Origin: Luidia sarsii
Lineage: Eukaryota > Echinodermata > Asteroidea > Paxillosida > Luidiidae
Length of the DNA: 64,000 bases
Assembly (NCBI GenBank): GCA_949987565.1
Contig: OX465115.1
Span: 1,586,043 to 1,650,042 of the forward strand
Direction of reading: 5' to 3'
Position numbers and translations under genes: made by a program. The notes under the pieces are model-generated. The model had not been told where the DNA came from. It searched no databases and was given only the letters and a program-made list of their open reading frames with translations. Positions 48,277 through 59,113 of the stretch are shown here, one piece after another; positions within the stretch are counted from its first letter, which is position 1; the number at the start of each line of letters is the position of its first letter.

Positions 48277-51200
48277 CTGAAGGATCCCCCCAAAAAACAA
48301 ACAAACAAAATAATAGCAGCCTTTAACAGTGATGAAATGTCACTTGAGGTAATACAGAAATCTCGCTCACCAACTTGAGCCGAACTAGGATGGGTTTTGT
48401 TGCCTCTAACTTTGCGTTGCATCAGCGGGATTCGGCCTGTGAAAAAGGCCCTGCAAGATGGTATCTGAAGTTGAAGGAGCTGTAAACTCCAGAGGCATAG
48501 GCCAGTTTCTTGCTGATTGCTTCAGACTAACTGTAATGCCCCTAACCCAGATAGATGGTCGACTATATGGGAAGGGTTGGATGCCTCAGGTGGTGGAGCG
48601 CTGGTGCATTAAGCCAGAGTTCTCAGGGTTCCAATCCATGTCCAGTCAAATTTCCTACCCTCATAATTTGCATGAAGATCACACATGATCTGATATTAAG
48701 CCAGCTCAAACCGTAACCAGACCTCGACAAGTTCGTTGGTCTAGTGGTTAAGACATCTGCACTAGAAAGGAGGAGTCGCGGGTTCAAATCCCGTCTGAGC
48801 TGGCTGCATTTTTTTTAGCAGGCAATTTGGCAAAGCACTGAGCACACAGTGCTTATAATGGCATTGAATTTACACCTCAAACCAGGCTTTCTAGAGGGCT
48901 CTGTTCGCATTGGCCAAGTCGTAGACATAATTATATAATCTATAGATGGTCAGCAATCATTAGACGACGTCGGGATACTGTAATGCTATGGCGGACCTGA
49001 CTAGTGTCAAAGTATGGGCAGAAGTACTATACATCTGTATATGTGTGAAATGATGCACGTTAAAATTTCCCCATGGTTTTATGGCACTATGTGGTAATGC
49101 TCACGCATGTACATATTGTTTCTATATACCTATGTACCGGTACATAGTAGCGCTCTTTACTTCTGCCAGTACTTTTTCAAAGATGTCAGCCTCCATGGCA
49201 TTTCAGTCTGGTGCTCGCTATCAACCGTCTATAGGTTACATACTTCTATGGGCCCAGTAGACCTACCTTGGGATGAGGGCCCTGGCTTCTTCGGCATTCT
49301 CCGGGCACAGATTGGCCAGGGAGGCCAGCTCAAACTTGTGCAACTTCTGCTGCTGCAACAGCCTGTGGTAAGAACAGATGGGTAGACGTAAACTGTCAGA
49401 TTGCGGGCAATTGGCAGAGAGCGACGGATTGACACACAACTCATTTCTTTGACTCATGGTGAGGGAGTGCGGGGCATGACCATCCTTCCACCTCCACGCA
49501 CATCTGTCTTGGGCTGCTAACCGCAACCTTTTACCATGTCCGGTAGCCCAGTTCACCAGTTGGTTTCTTCAATTTTTTCAACCAATCTTCGCCGATTTTC
49601 TTTCGGTCTGCCCCAACTTTTCATCTGCCTTCTTTTATCAGCAACAATTGTGCCATTCACATTTCATGGCCATGCAAGTCAATATTGACTTTTTTTGTTT
49701 AAATTGACACCCAACGCCTAGAACGAGAAAGAATATATATCCATTCCAGTCCGGTTACTGTTAAACAAATACAATGCCATTGTCTCAGCTTCATTTAGCA
49801 AAGCAGAAGTCACTGATTCAAATCTTCTGACCTTCCTGAATGAGCAGGCAATCGGGTTAAAGCACTGAGCATACAGTGCTTAGTAATAGACAGATTGCAC
49901 AACCAATGTTTACATGCCATCATGCGACTTACAGTGGGTATTTTTGCATTTCATTTGGTGCAGAACAGGAGTGGAAATGAGCAAAGAAGACTTATCATAT
50001 AGTCCACATTCTTCTTTGTACATTACCATCGCTGGTCTGTGCCAAATGAGATGAAAAGATACCCACGATAACTCAGTATAAGTTATGTGATGGCATGTAA
50101 ACAGTGGTCACGCAATCGGTCTATTACTGTGCATGTTGAGTAGGGCACGCACCCTCTAATGTTGGCTATCGTCTCCCGGTTCTTGAAGCGTGAGAAGCGC
50201 TCCGTGTAGTTGAGCGTCTTCATGAAGACCTCGCTCAGCTCCTGCTCCTCCTCCTGGCTTTCGTTCTGATGCTTGCGGTGCTCCAGCAGCATACGGACCT
50301 CCGAGTTCAGCAGCGTCTCTGCCTGCTCAAACTCTGTTGAATAACACCCACAAAAATTTAAAAAGGACCTTTTCACATAGCCAACTTCACACCGGGACAC
50401 TTTTCAGGACCTAGGACGAACACTCCTTTCGGTCAAGACGGCTTCAATACACGATAGTGTCGTCAACACATTCTAAATGAATCTTACATCGGAAATAGAT
50501 ACACAGGACTATGATAAGTAGGATTGGATTCGTTATATTTCATTTACACAAATGGATTATCTTGAAAAGTCACCGCAAAGCAGCATATCTGCTGACTTAA
50601 TCACCCCTGTAGAATAATGGTATGGTCTGTATACTGCACAGTAGCAATGTGAGGCAAGATGGCTGCCAATTACGGAGCTTCAGAGAAAGCATTTCTTTAA
50701 ATAAAATGGGAACGGCAATTTCTGGATGGCTCATCTCTCTTTTTCAAGCCAAAATAATGTTTTGGGCAACAATAAATAAATAGTCTGCTACTGCTTTTGG
50801 TAATTTTAAATGCAATGTCACATTGTGTTGATGCCAACAATAGCAATAAGTATGACCAGAGTATCATGGGCCATTTCATGGCCCTATTTCTATTTACAGG
50901 TACCAAGGCATGAGTACTCAGAGTAGACTTCGCTCACGGGTGATTTGTGAAATTCTAATTCTTAATCTAAGGAAGCAGAAGAGACATTCCTTATTCTTAT
51001 TCTATGATGAGTATGAGTATGACTTCCTGTGAGTGTGAGTGTGAATACAATAAAATGGTTGAATGGGAATGCTAAACATAATTTAGTTAAGCTTTACTCC
51101 CAATATTCAACGTATGTGATTTATATTTTATAAGCCTGTTCAACAAGGCCCAGAACTGAAGCAAAGTGTCGGGAAAACACGGATTTCAGTTTCAATACAT

Positions 51201-51373
51201 ACAACGCTGACGCAAGGTAACAACACAACACACACAGCCAACACTCAACAGTGTATACAGCATTTCCTGATTTTCCTCGTTCGCGCGACTTTACCTTTTG
51301 AAAATTTCAATTCAGATGCATCCTCCTCTACCTGATCTTGACTTGGTAACGCTGCAGCTGCCGAAGTTGCCAT
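48198..51373 (-). CDS. POLR2D: RNA polymerase II subunit RPB4 (POLR2D), complete 4-exon gene
   Basis: Joins 51373-51295, 50333-50153, 49362-49267 and 48276-48198 on minus: 435 nt, 144 residues plus stop (human protein 142). RPB4 pairs with RPB7 to form the stalk of RNA polymerase II, acting in initiation and RNA handling. Highly conserved blocks are visible: [91 protein letters not shown], and the RSFEC end. The start ATG is followed by an acidic, poorly conserved N-terminus, as in the family. The four exons and three GT-AG introns are in phase. Head-to-head with SPAG7. Confidence 0.97.
48555..48665 (+). mobile_element. tRNA-derived SINE, family B, in POLR2D intron 3
   Basis: GACTATATGGGAAGGGTTGG, TGGTGGAGCGCTGGTGCA and GGGTTCCAATCC (box B-like), then CCAGTCAAATTTCCTACC. 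Confidence 0.55.
48731..48870 (+). mobile_element. tRNA-derived SINE, family A, best copy
   Basis: Box A TGGTCTAGTGG and box B GGGTTCAAATCCC are intact and the acceptor ends still pair for 6 bp. A T-run and the shared body (TTAGCAGGCAATTTGG, GCACTGAGCACACAGTGC) follow. That body makes it a SINE rather than a tRNA gene. Confidence 0.72.
49267..49362 (-). CDS. POLR2D: POLR2D exon 3
   Basis: Acceptor CCACAG, donor GTAGGT; encodes [20 protein letters not shown] and [11 protein letters not shown]. Confidence 0.96.
49781..49895 (+). mobile_element. tRNA-derived SINE, family A, degraded
   Basis: The head is eroded (CACTGATTCAAATCTTCTGA). The body GAGCAGGCAATCGGGTTAAA and GCACTGAGCATACAGTGCTT is clear. 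Confidence 0.6.
50153..50333 (-). CDS. POLR2D: POLR2D exon 2
   Basis: Acceptor TTCAACAG, donor GTGCGT; 181 nt encoding [20 protein letters not shown] through [12 protein letters not shown]. Confidence 0.97.
51295..51373 (-). CDS. POLR2D: POLR2D exon 1
   Basis: ATG at 51,373; encodes [20 protein letters not shown] and ELKFSK, then donor GTAAAG. Too short for most ORF lists. Supported by phase and by the VEEDAS motif shared with vertebrate RPB4. Confidence 0.93.
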
Positions 51374-51853
51374 TATATTTTACTGACAGTTAATTTTATC
51401 TGTGAGTTCCGTCCCGTTCTCGTTATGTTACGTTACAAATACAAGTACAACTTACACTACAGTAGTACAGTTACACTGCATGCACCAGTAACCGAATAAT
51501 GCACAATACACGTCCGTGGGCATATCACGTCCGTGAATGCAATGGCGAGTGAATTAGTCTGTTGTATAAATATAAATCTATAAATCACTATTTTTCCGTA
51601 TAATGAGTCAGGGTACCAGACCAAAATATATTCAGGCTCGCTCAAAAATTTAAACAATTCTCGTAATATTTTGTAAGTTTTATTCATGTTTTAGCTGCTT
51701 ATCTTTCGTATATTTAATTAAAAACATATCAGACGATACATATTTAGTTAAATTTCGATGGTATACTTGAGATATGCCCTTCAATATGCAATTTAGTTAA
51801 TTAAGTGCAATTTTGGCTGTCGGATGACCGCTTGATGCTTGAGGTACTGAAAC
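51374..51853. promoter_or_regulatory. Putative bidirectional POLR2D/SPAG7 promoter
   Basis: 480 bp separate two divergent start codons, so both 5'UTRs and both promoters must lie here. I see no convincing TATA box and no strong GC island. The central part is AT-rich. Confidence 0.6.
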
Positions 51854-51935
51854 ATGGACGATCTCTTGGGAAGTATCCTGGGATCCATGGAGAAACCTCC
51901 CTCCGTGGGGGACAAAGAGAGAAAACAGGCGAAAG
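51854..51935 (+). CDS. SPAG7: SPAG7 exon 1
   Basis: ATG to AK-split codon; donor GTACGT. Confidence 0.95.
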
Positions 51936-54900
51936 GTACGTCTTTGCAAGAACACATTGACATGCCTGGCCGAAACTGCAATGGTTTTGTGCTCGCTGAA
52001 TACTGGTTTGCAAACGGACGTCATGTCTTGAAATAACTTTGCCTGCTTGTGAAAAATGTCAGCAGAGGGCGCTGTCCATTCCTCAATTGAGCTGGAAAAT
52101 GTTGTTCAACAACATTATCTAGATTGATATGTTACCAATGTCATGTTAATCATTAATTTCAGTGCAAAACATTGTTCGATATAATGGCTAAGGACTAAGG
52201 TGTTGTTTCTTTGTGTGCTTTCCACATTGTAAATCAAGCAAATATTGAAATAAAAGAAATGTGTGTTTTTGTGCAGTGTCAAAGACTCAAACTGCAAAAG
52301 ACAACCGACCAAAGATCTAGATTATAATAATTTAGTATTATTAATTTTAATTACTATTCCCATTCATTTGTCCTTAATTTGAAGAGAGAAAGAAGCGCAT
52401 GGAAAAAATGCAAACAGAGGAGAAGAAGAAGAACAATGAATTCCGGGAGAAAGTGGAGAAGCAAGTGAATGAGTTCATCAACGACAGTGGCAAAACCCGG
52501 CTGAGGTTTGAGCCCATGGAGCGTATATTCAGAAGCATTGTGTAGGTGTTGACCAACGTGATTGCCGCAGAAAGAAGAAACTGTTGACCAGGGCATTCCC
52601 CTAACGCAGTGGCTGTTGTTACGGCAGTCGTCCGTGTGGTTCCCTGACTTGATTGTATTTCGTCAGCATTGCAGGCTGGTTGAACCAGTCTATTAGTATT
52701 AGCTGATAGTCTGGTTCCAAGAGCTAAACATCCTGACAAATACTGTGAAGTCAGGGAACCACACAGATGACTGCCGTAACAACAGCCACTGCGTTCCCCT
52801 AATCTCCTGCACATTGATTATTAACCTGTGAGGTGGTTCTCCTCATTACTTTGATTTGAGAGGATAGGCCACATTACGTAGGTCTTTGTCTGCAGAACAG
52901 AACTTGATTCTGACCTCGGTGGTGAAAATCATCCCTGGAGGAAAATGAATTTAAAAAGAAAATGGCACTGCAAGTGATGTGTCAAACTCGGAGGTGTTTT
53001 CTTGAGCGCAGTGGCTATTGTTACGGCAGTCGTCTGTGTGGTTCCCTGACTTCACAGTATTTGTGAGGATGTTTAGCTCTTGGAACCAGACTATCAGCTA
53101 ATAGACTGGTTCAACCTGCCTGCAATGCTAACGAAATACAATCAAGTCAGGGAACCACACGCACGACTGCCGTAACAACAGCCACTGCGTTTCTTGAGAC
53201 CACATAGTGCATGCACAAATGTATTAGTACATTGCTGTAGATCAATTCCCTGTCCAATCGTTGACCCATTGAACATCTAGCTAGAATCATAGCATGTCTA
53301 CGGCTTAGACTCATTAGCTGCCATCTTGAACACTTTAGGTGGAAACCTGCTCTGAACAGCTGCATCTAGTGGAACTAGCTAGTTTGCCCCCAAACCTGAA
53401 GATACGTGCACAGTTAATGGCCTTGAAACCTCACCTAGGCAAGGCCGTGTGTGTAACACTGGATGGTTGTAGTGTAGGAACTAGGAACATCTTCTTGTAG
53501 TGACACTACAGTACATAAGTGTTGAGAGATATCTCTTGAGATGGAGCATGGGTCTGAAAAGAGCCAATAACAAGTAGAGGGAGTAACTTTATAGTTACTC
53601 TAGAGTTAATAAAGTTATTTATAGAGTTAGTAACTGTACACTTCATAGTTAGTCACTCTAGAGTTAGTCACTAGAATGGGTATTTAGAGTTACCCAGCTC
53701 TAGCCTGTACCTGATCTCTTTAGAGCCATACCCCATCTCAAAGACGTTGTTTACATGATGTCACCGCAAACTCCAAGTAGCGTACGAACATTTTCTCATT
53801 TACCCTCCTTGATGAGAGATACATGTAACTGAGCCCTCCAAGATAAACGTAAGTCATGCGACTCGCCTCCCTTTGTTTTTGCAGGCACGATGTGGCTGAA
53901 GTGGCTGGGCTGACCTCGTTCTCCTTTGGGGAGTTGGAGGACAGTCGGTTCATCATCCTCTTCAAGAAGGTGAAACCTCAGTTTGTTGATTTTGTTCCCT
54001 TGTAAATGGCCCATTTTGTCTGGACCAAATGTTTGCCGACGGGAAACGAGATGATGCTTTCACTGCGTTGATCAGCAGGCCATAGGGAGGGATGCAATTG
54101 GATTTACCTGTAATATTATTAACTCTCAAAAGTTAGAGGGCCTGATGTATCGATCCTAGCAGGACCTTTCTCAAAGTCAAAGCCTAGCCTTTGAGGAAGA
54201 AAAGCGTTTGAGAAAGGTCCTGCTAGGATCAAAACGCTTTTGAGAAAGGTCCTGCTAGGATCGAAACTTCAGCCTCTGAGAAAGACCCTGCTAGGATCAA
54301 AACATTAGGCCCTCTACATGTATCTTTTGAGATTTATGTATTGTAGGTCATCCATTTGAGTCAGTGAGCATTTTGCCAATTTTTGTTTGTATCTACAGTA
54401 CTTAATATTTAACTCCTGGTAGTTGATGTGCACATTGCTCACTGTTGACCATTTCTCACAAACAGAGGAAAGAAGAAATATTGACCAGCAGATTGTAAAC
54501 ATATCCAAATTAATAAATTCTACTGTTTTCAAACAATGCAAATGAATGGAAAACTCACAGTTACAATTTGTAAGAACGGGGGTCCTTTGATTTCAATTCT
54601 ACAGGCTTTTGGATCCGTCTGTTGTTGATCTAAATGAAATTTGGTGTGCTTATTGACCTCGTAAAACTCCCAAGAATTCAAATTTTACAGAATTGGTTTT
54701 TGAGATATGAACTAGCACATCCTGCTCACTTATATGGACAATCTTATCTCTAAAGGTAAAGCAAGCACAGAGATAAATCTTACTGGCCTTTACCTCAAAG
54801 GAAACCTCTTGAATTAGACTAAATGTCATAAAAAAATAAAAATCATAAATACCATCAGTAAAAAAAATGACTATAATTTGAACTTCGACCTCAAGTTAAA

Positions 54901-57900
54901 AAAAAATGTCAAAAGAAATTCAATTTTAATCTATTTACTCATAGGCGGCCAACAATTTTAAGCAACATTCTGCGAAAGATTTTTTGGATGGTACTCATTG
55001 GGTTTAGGAGTTGTGATTTTTCAATTTTTGTTTGTGGCTTTGACTGGTTTGGTCGCAGGAATATGCGCCGACTGATGACGAACTTGATGCGTACCGGAGA
55101 GGGGAAACCTGGGACGCTGAGAAAGCAAAAGAAGTTGCCAAGCAGAAGGTAGGGATGTTTTCTTTATCTGGTAATGCCAGCATGCAGGCATGCAACTTGT
55201 CCGCGGATCCGCGGATTTCCGCGTTTTATTTATTTATTTATTTATTTTTTTAAATCAAAGTCATAAGTTGTCACAAACTACTCAGAATGCACCACAGAGC
55301 ATCTAGAATCCAAAATTTTCCCGGGCCCTTAAGCAGGCCCCAAACCACACACCGTAAGGGCTTCGTGCTTCGCGCTCGCAGTTTCATTCGGACATTTTCC
55401 TCTTTTTTTACAATTCAAGAGTTGCATGCCTGCAGCATGGGACTGTACACCATTTGTAAAGTGGCTGTTTTGTGGACCTTCCAAATTTAAGAAATTACTT
55501 TCTCATCAGGAAGTTTGTAGTATGAAACTTTCTGTGAAATTTTAGAGCTCGGATATCTGCCATTTTGAGAATTTAAGAGGAAGTTTATTGAATTTCTTGT
55601 CTCTCTGCCTGATTATCTCCCTGTGTTCTCTGTCTTTGTCTCTGTCCCTCTGTCTGTATCTCTGTCTGTATCTCTGTCCCTCTGTATCTTTGTCCTCTCT
55701 GTCTGTCTTCCTGCCTGCCTGTATCTTTGTCTTACTATCTCTCTATTCTCTGTATCCCTGTCTTGTATCTACCCGCCTGTCTCCCTGGCCACTGGGTTTC
55801 TGTCTGTATCTCTGTCTCTGTATGTCTATCTCTGTCCTGTCTATCTCTGTCCTGTCTGTCTCCCGTCCTGCCTGTCTGTCTGTCTCTCTCCCTGTCTTTC
55901 TGTGTCTCTATCCTCTCTGTTTCCCTGTCTTGTCTCTGCCTGGTTGTGTTTTCTGTCTGTATCTCTGTCTCTCTGTGTCTATCTCTGTCCTGCCTGTCTC
56001 CCGCCCTGCCTGTCTGTCTGTCTCTCCATCCTCTCTGTTTCCCTGTCTTGTCTCTACCTGCCTGTCTCCCTGGGTTTCTGTCTGCATCTCTGTCTCTCCG
56101 TGTCTATCTCTGTCCTGTCTGTCTCCCGTCCTGCCTGTCTGTCTGTCTCTCTCCCTGTCTTTCTGTCTCTCTATCCTCTCTGTTTCCCTGTCTTGTCTCT
56201 GCCTGGTTGTGTTTTCTGTCTGTCTCCCTGCCTGCCTCTCTCCTTGTCTGTCCGTCCCCTCTGCCTGCCTCTCTCCCTGTCTGTCTGTCCCCTCTGCCTG
56301 CCCTCAGCTGCAAGCGGAGGAGGATGAGAGGCGTCACCAGGCCGCCAATCCCCACAACTTCACCCCGGCCTCCAACTACCGGGACAAGTACAAGGACATC
56401 ATTGGAGAGGAGAGTGCCAAGGAGGCGGCCAAGAACATGACTGTCAATAAACAGTTTGGCAATGGTAAGGGCAAAGGTGAAATTACCATCCCCGAAACCA
56501 AGAGAGGGCCTGAAATCCTTTCATTACCCAGCCACAGAGTTTACACCCTCTCCAAGCCTCGCACTTTTCGTTTTTGTTTCCTAGCCTACCGGGCTAGTAA
56601 ATTGAGTTTTTTACTAGCCCGTAGCAAGTTTTACTAGCCCTGTAAAATTGATATTGAATTTAAAACAAGGTTATCGGGTCAAGTAAAACAAATGATTGGT
56701 TTCTACTTCTCATCCCTGCCCGCATCATTTTTTGACACCACACCGCTGTCTACTTTTTACTAGTCCGCCGGGCTTGCAAAGTGGGTCATTTTACTAGCCC
56801 GTGGCTGTTTTTACTAAACAATGACCGCCAGGCTAGTGCTAAGGTCGAGCCCTGGTCTCATTTTGAACTGAATTGTTATGTGTGCAGTTTTATATCAAAC
56901 GTTAGAGGACATTTGTTAAGGCAAAGCCTTTGCCTTTGAGAAAGGTCCTGCTAGGATCAAAACATCGGGCCCTCTGACTCTCCTGCCAGGATCGAAACCT
57001 TGGGCCCTCTTACTTCAGATATCTGTATATTGCAGGTCATTTTAGTCAGCAAGTCGTTTGCAACATTTTGTTTAAATTTATTTACTTCATTTATAGTTTT
57101 ATGTTCAGGAAGAACATCTGCGCTTTTGATTATTTTTTCAAATGAGTAGATGTGTGGATTAGTGGATGTGTGGCTGAGGTGATGAGTGGATGACAGAATG
57201 GGTGTGTAAGTGGATGAGTGTGGGGGTGAAAGTGAGTGGATGAGTGTGTGAGGGGGTGAAAGTGAGTGGATGAGTGGGTTAGTGGATGAGTGGGTTAGTG
57301 GATGAGTGAGTTAGTGGATGAGTGAGTTAGTGGATGAGTGAGATAGTGGATGAGTGAGTTAGTGGATGAGTGGGTTAGTGGGTGAGTGGGTTAGTGAATA
57401 AGTGGGTTAGTGGATGAGTGAGTTAGTGGATGAGTGGGTTAGTGGATGAGTGAGTTTAGTGGATGAGTGGGTTAGTGGATGAGTGAGTTTAGTGGGTGAG
57501 TGGGTTAGTCGATGAGTGATTTAGTAGATGAGTGAGTTAGTGGATGAGTGGGTTAGTGGATATATAGTGAGTAAGGGAGTGAGAGTGTGAATGGATAAGT
57601 GTGTGAGTGGATGAGCCAATAAGTGATTGACTGAGTGAACATGTTATTAGTTGAGTAAAATATTTTCCTCTGTCCAGTTTTGAAATCAATTTAGATTTTT
57701 CTCAAAGTAAGGCCTTTGTTTGGAGTTGTAACTTAGACACCTTTCCAATCCAATTCCAATTTAGTCTTGCCCTGGTTCTTCCCCTCTCAGTGCCCAGCGA
57801 GAACAAGATGGACAAGAGGTCAGTGGAGGAGACGCTGAATGCCATCCGCAAGAAGAAGAAGCAGAAGACCGGTGACCCGTCCACCAGCGAGGACAGATGA
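51854..57900 (+). CDS. SPAG7: SPAG7, R3H-domain nuclear protein, complete 6-exon gene
   Basis: Joins 51854-51935, 52385-52541, 53885-53969, 55059-55148, 56308-56464 and 57791-57900: 681 nt, 226 residues plus stop (human 227). The N-terminus [20 protein letters not shown] is diagnostic. A charged helix ([20 protein letters not shown]) leads into an R3H-type domain (about 45-110), ending [20 protein letters not shown] and IILFKK. Then come [19 protein letters not shown] and a C-terminal region with [20 protein letters not shown] and [17 protein letters not shown]3H domains bind single-stranded nucleic acid; the cellular role is not well defined. All introns are GT-AG and the frame is continuous. 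Confidence 0.96.
52385..52541 (+). CDS. SPAG7: SPAG7 exon 2
   Basis: Acceptor ATTTGAAG; encodes [20 protein letters not shown] ... [15 protein letters not shown]. Donor GTAGGT. An acceptor two bases downstream (AGAG) is possible but would shift the frame. Confidence 0.93.
52605..52793. mobile_element. Mutator-like MITE, copy 1
   Basis: 189 bp with long inverted ends (CGCAGTGGCTGTTGTTACGG / complement) and a perfect 9-bp target duplication TTCCCCTAA (52,596-52,604; 52,794-52,802). Nine-base duplications are typical of Mutator-like transposases. Confidence 0.9.
53007..53189. mobile_element. Mutator-like MITE, copy 2, inverted
   Basis: 183 bp, same ends (CGCAGTGG ... CCACTGCG), interior in opposite orientation to copy 1, with its own 9-bp duplication TTTCTTGAG (52,998-53,006; 53,190-53,198). 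Confidence 0.9.
53530..53780. mobile_element. Diverged relative of the 45-kb foldback with internal GTTACTCTAGAG repeats
   Basis: CTTGAGATGGAGCATGGGTC at the left and its inverted form (CCCATCTCAAAGACG) at the right, followed by ATGATGTCACCGCAAACTCC. The centre is a TTAGTCACTCTAGAG-type repeat. Confidence 0.55.
53885..53969 (+). CDS. SPAG7: SPAG7 exon 3
   Basis: Acceptor TTTTGCAG; encodes [20 protein letters not shown] and RFIILFKK, the R3H domain end. Donor GTGAAA (weak). Confidence 0.94.
54128..54418. mobile_element. CGAAACGTC hairpin element with three repeated arms
   Basis: One forward arm, then three reverse arms (GAGAAAGGTCCTGCTAGGAT and variants), then the family tail (GAGTCAGTGAGCATTTTGCC). 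Lies in SPAG7 intron 3. Confidence 0.75.
55059..55148 (+). CDS. SPAG7: SPAG7 exon 4
   Basis: Acceptor GGTCGCAG; encodes [20 protein letters not shown] and [10 protein letters not shown]. Phase 0 both ends; donor GTAGGG. Confidence 0.95.
55590..56307. repeat. (CTGTCTGTCTCCCTGC)n pyrimidine-rich minisatellite
   Basis: About 700 bp of CTGTCT/CCTGCC repeats running directly into the exon 5 acceptor (TGCCCTCAG). The satellite therefore serves as the polypyrimidine tract. Long open frames through it are artefacts. Confidence 0.93.
56308..56464 (+). CDS. SPAG7: SPAG7 exon 5
   Basis: Encodes [40 protein letters not shown] and [12 protein letters not shown]. Donor GTAAGG. Confidence 0.95.
56900..57110. 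mobile_element. CGAAACGTC hairpin element, diverged
   Basis: GAGAAAGGTCCTGCTAGGAT, a second damaged arm (CTGCCAGGATCGAAAC) and the tail TTTTAGTCAGCAAGTCGTTTGC, with AGTTTTAT on both sides as a possible decayed target duplication. Confidence 0.65.
57135..57610. repeat. (GTGGATGAGTGAGTTA)n 16-bp minisatellite
   Basis: About 25 variable units of GTTAGTGGATGAGTGG type in SPAG7 intron 5. Confidence 0.92.
57791..57900 (+). CDS. SPAG7: SPAG7 exon 6
   Basis: Acceptor CCCTCTCAG; encodes [20 protein letters not shown] and a lysine-rich end, stop TGA. Confidence 0.95.
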
Positions 57901-58199
57901 CCGCGAGGGCACCCTCCGGAGACGAGGGTCCTTGCCCTCGCGCATCTGCCGAGCAATCCCAGCACTAAACCCCTTCAGGGTTTGCGAAATCCTTTTTTGT
58001 GTCGGTGTTAGGCACGAGCGCCGAATTTGGGAGGTTGGCCTCCCTTCAGGAAGGATTTCTGTGATCACCGATTGTTGACGTGTGTGGATAACCATCACAG
58101 AATGTACGGATTTGATCACAGACCCATATACCACTTTGAGAAGAGATCACAAGAGGAGTCAGGAGACAGTCGCTTTGGCTACCCATCCCAATTATATTT

Positions 58200-58360
58200 C
58201 CCATAGTCAGTTTTGTCCATAATCATCGTTACTTATGATTGATTACAAGATTATGATTGACGCACAGAAACCGTACGGCCTATCACAACTTACAATCGGT
58301 TTATCAATCATAAGTTGAATTCTGATGCCTTGTAAGATTTTGTGAAATCCACCTAACTCT
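58200..58360. mobile_element. Diverged foldback, TTACGATGCATCGTAA family
   Basis: CTTATGATTGATTACAAGAT ... ATCACAACTTACAATC ... TGTAAGATTTTGTGAAATCC resembles the 21,282 copy in layout. Confidence 0.4.
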
Positions 58361-58589
58361 TTCCTAATCCTCTGAAGATTAGGATGATCTATGTTTTTTC
58401 CCCTTAACAGCATAGATAGGAGCAGTGATTCCTTTGCTAGCAGGATGTGGTTCTGCCACAAGGTGCCATTTGAGATCCCATGGAGGCCATTGGTTATCAT
58501 TTCTCAAGGGCAGAGAGCAAAGTCCTGCCTTTGAGAGAGGGAGCCTGCTTGAATTGAAAAGTCCGAGAACGAGGGATGGAGAGACATTG

Positions 58590-58880
58590 TTCTCTTCCAC
58601 TCTTAGTGGCCTCACCCAGCCCCCATGCCTGTCCACCCTGATGGGGTGCCACGGATGACCGTGCAACCAGCTCTCTCCATCCCTCCTTGTTCTCCGCCAC
58701 TCTCATGGCCTCACCCAGCCCCCATGCCTGTCCACCCTGATGGGGTGCCACGGATGACCGTGCAACCAGCTCTCTCCATCCCTCCTTGTTCTCTGCCACT
58801 CTCATGGCCTCACCCAGCCCCCATGCCTGTCCACCCTGATGGGGTGCCATGGATGACTGTGCAACCATTGCGTTTTGCAT
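58590..58880. repeat. 99-bp tandem repeat, about 2.8 units
   Basis: GGCCTCACCCAGCCCCCATG recurs at exact 99-bp steps (58,611; 58,710; 58,809). Being 33 codons long, it gives an open minus-strand frame with repeats such as AENKEGWRELVARSSVAPHQ. Confidence 0.93.
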
Positions 58881-58957
58881 TCTGCTCCATCCATTCATGA
58901 ATCATGTAAATCAATTGAGAACCCACCACCTCTTATTTGTATAGGAAGTTGTAAGTA

Positions 58958-59060
58958 ATTCTAAAATTTAGTGGGCCTGACGTTTCGATCCTAGCAGGAC
59001 CTTTCTCAAAGGCAGAGTGACAAGGACAAAACAGATACATGTACACGAAGGAAGGGGGGA
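58958..59060. mobile_element. CGAAACGTC-family element with 13-bp target duplication
   Basis: 103 bp, single arm (GGGCCTGACGTTTCGATCCT) plus an unrelated tail. GAAGTTGTAAGTA flanks both sides (58,945-58,957; 59,061-59,073). Confidence 0.8.
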
Positions 59061-59113
59061 GAAGTTGTAAGTAGATAATAAAGCTTCTAATTCTCTAAAC
59101 GGAAGTTAATACA

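Noticed and set aside
48731..48806. A functional tRNA-Glu-like gene
   Set aside because: The anticodon arm does not form properly and the same non-tRNA body follows at two other loci, so a SINE fits better.
55588..56637. 349-aa plus-strand frame
   Set aside because: Mostly the CTGTCT minisatellite; only its SPAG7 exon 5 portion (56,308-56,464) is coding.
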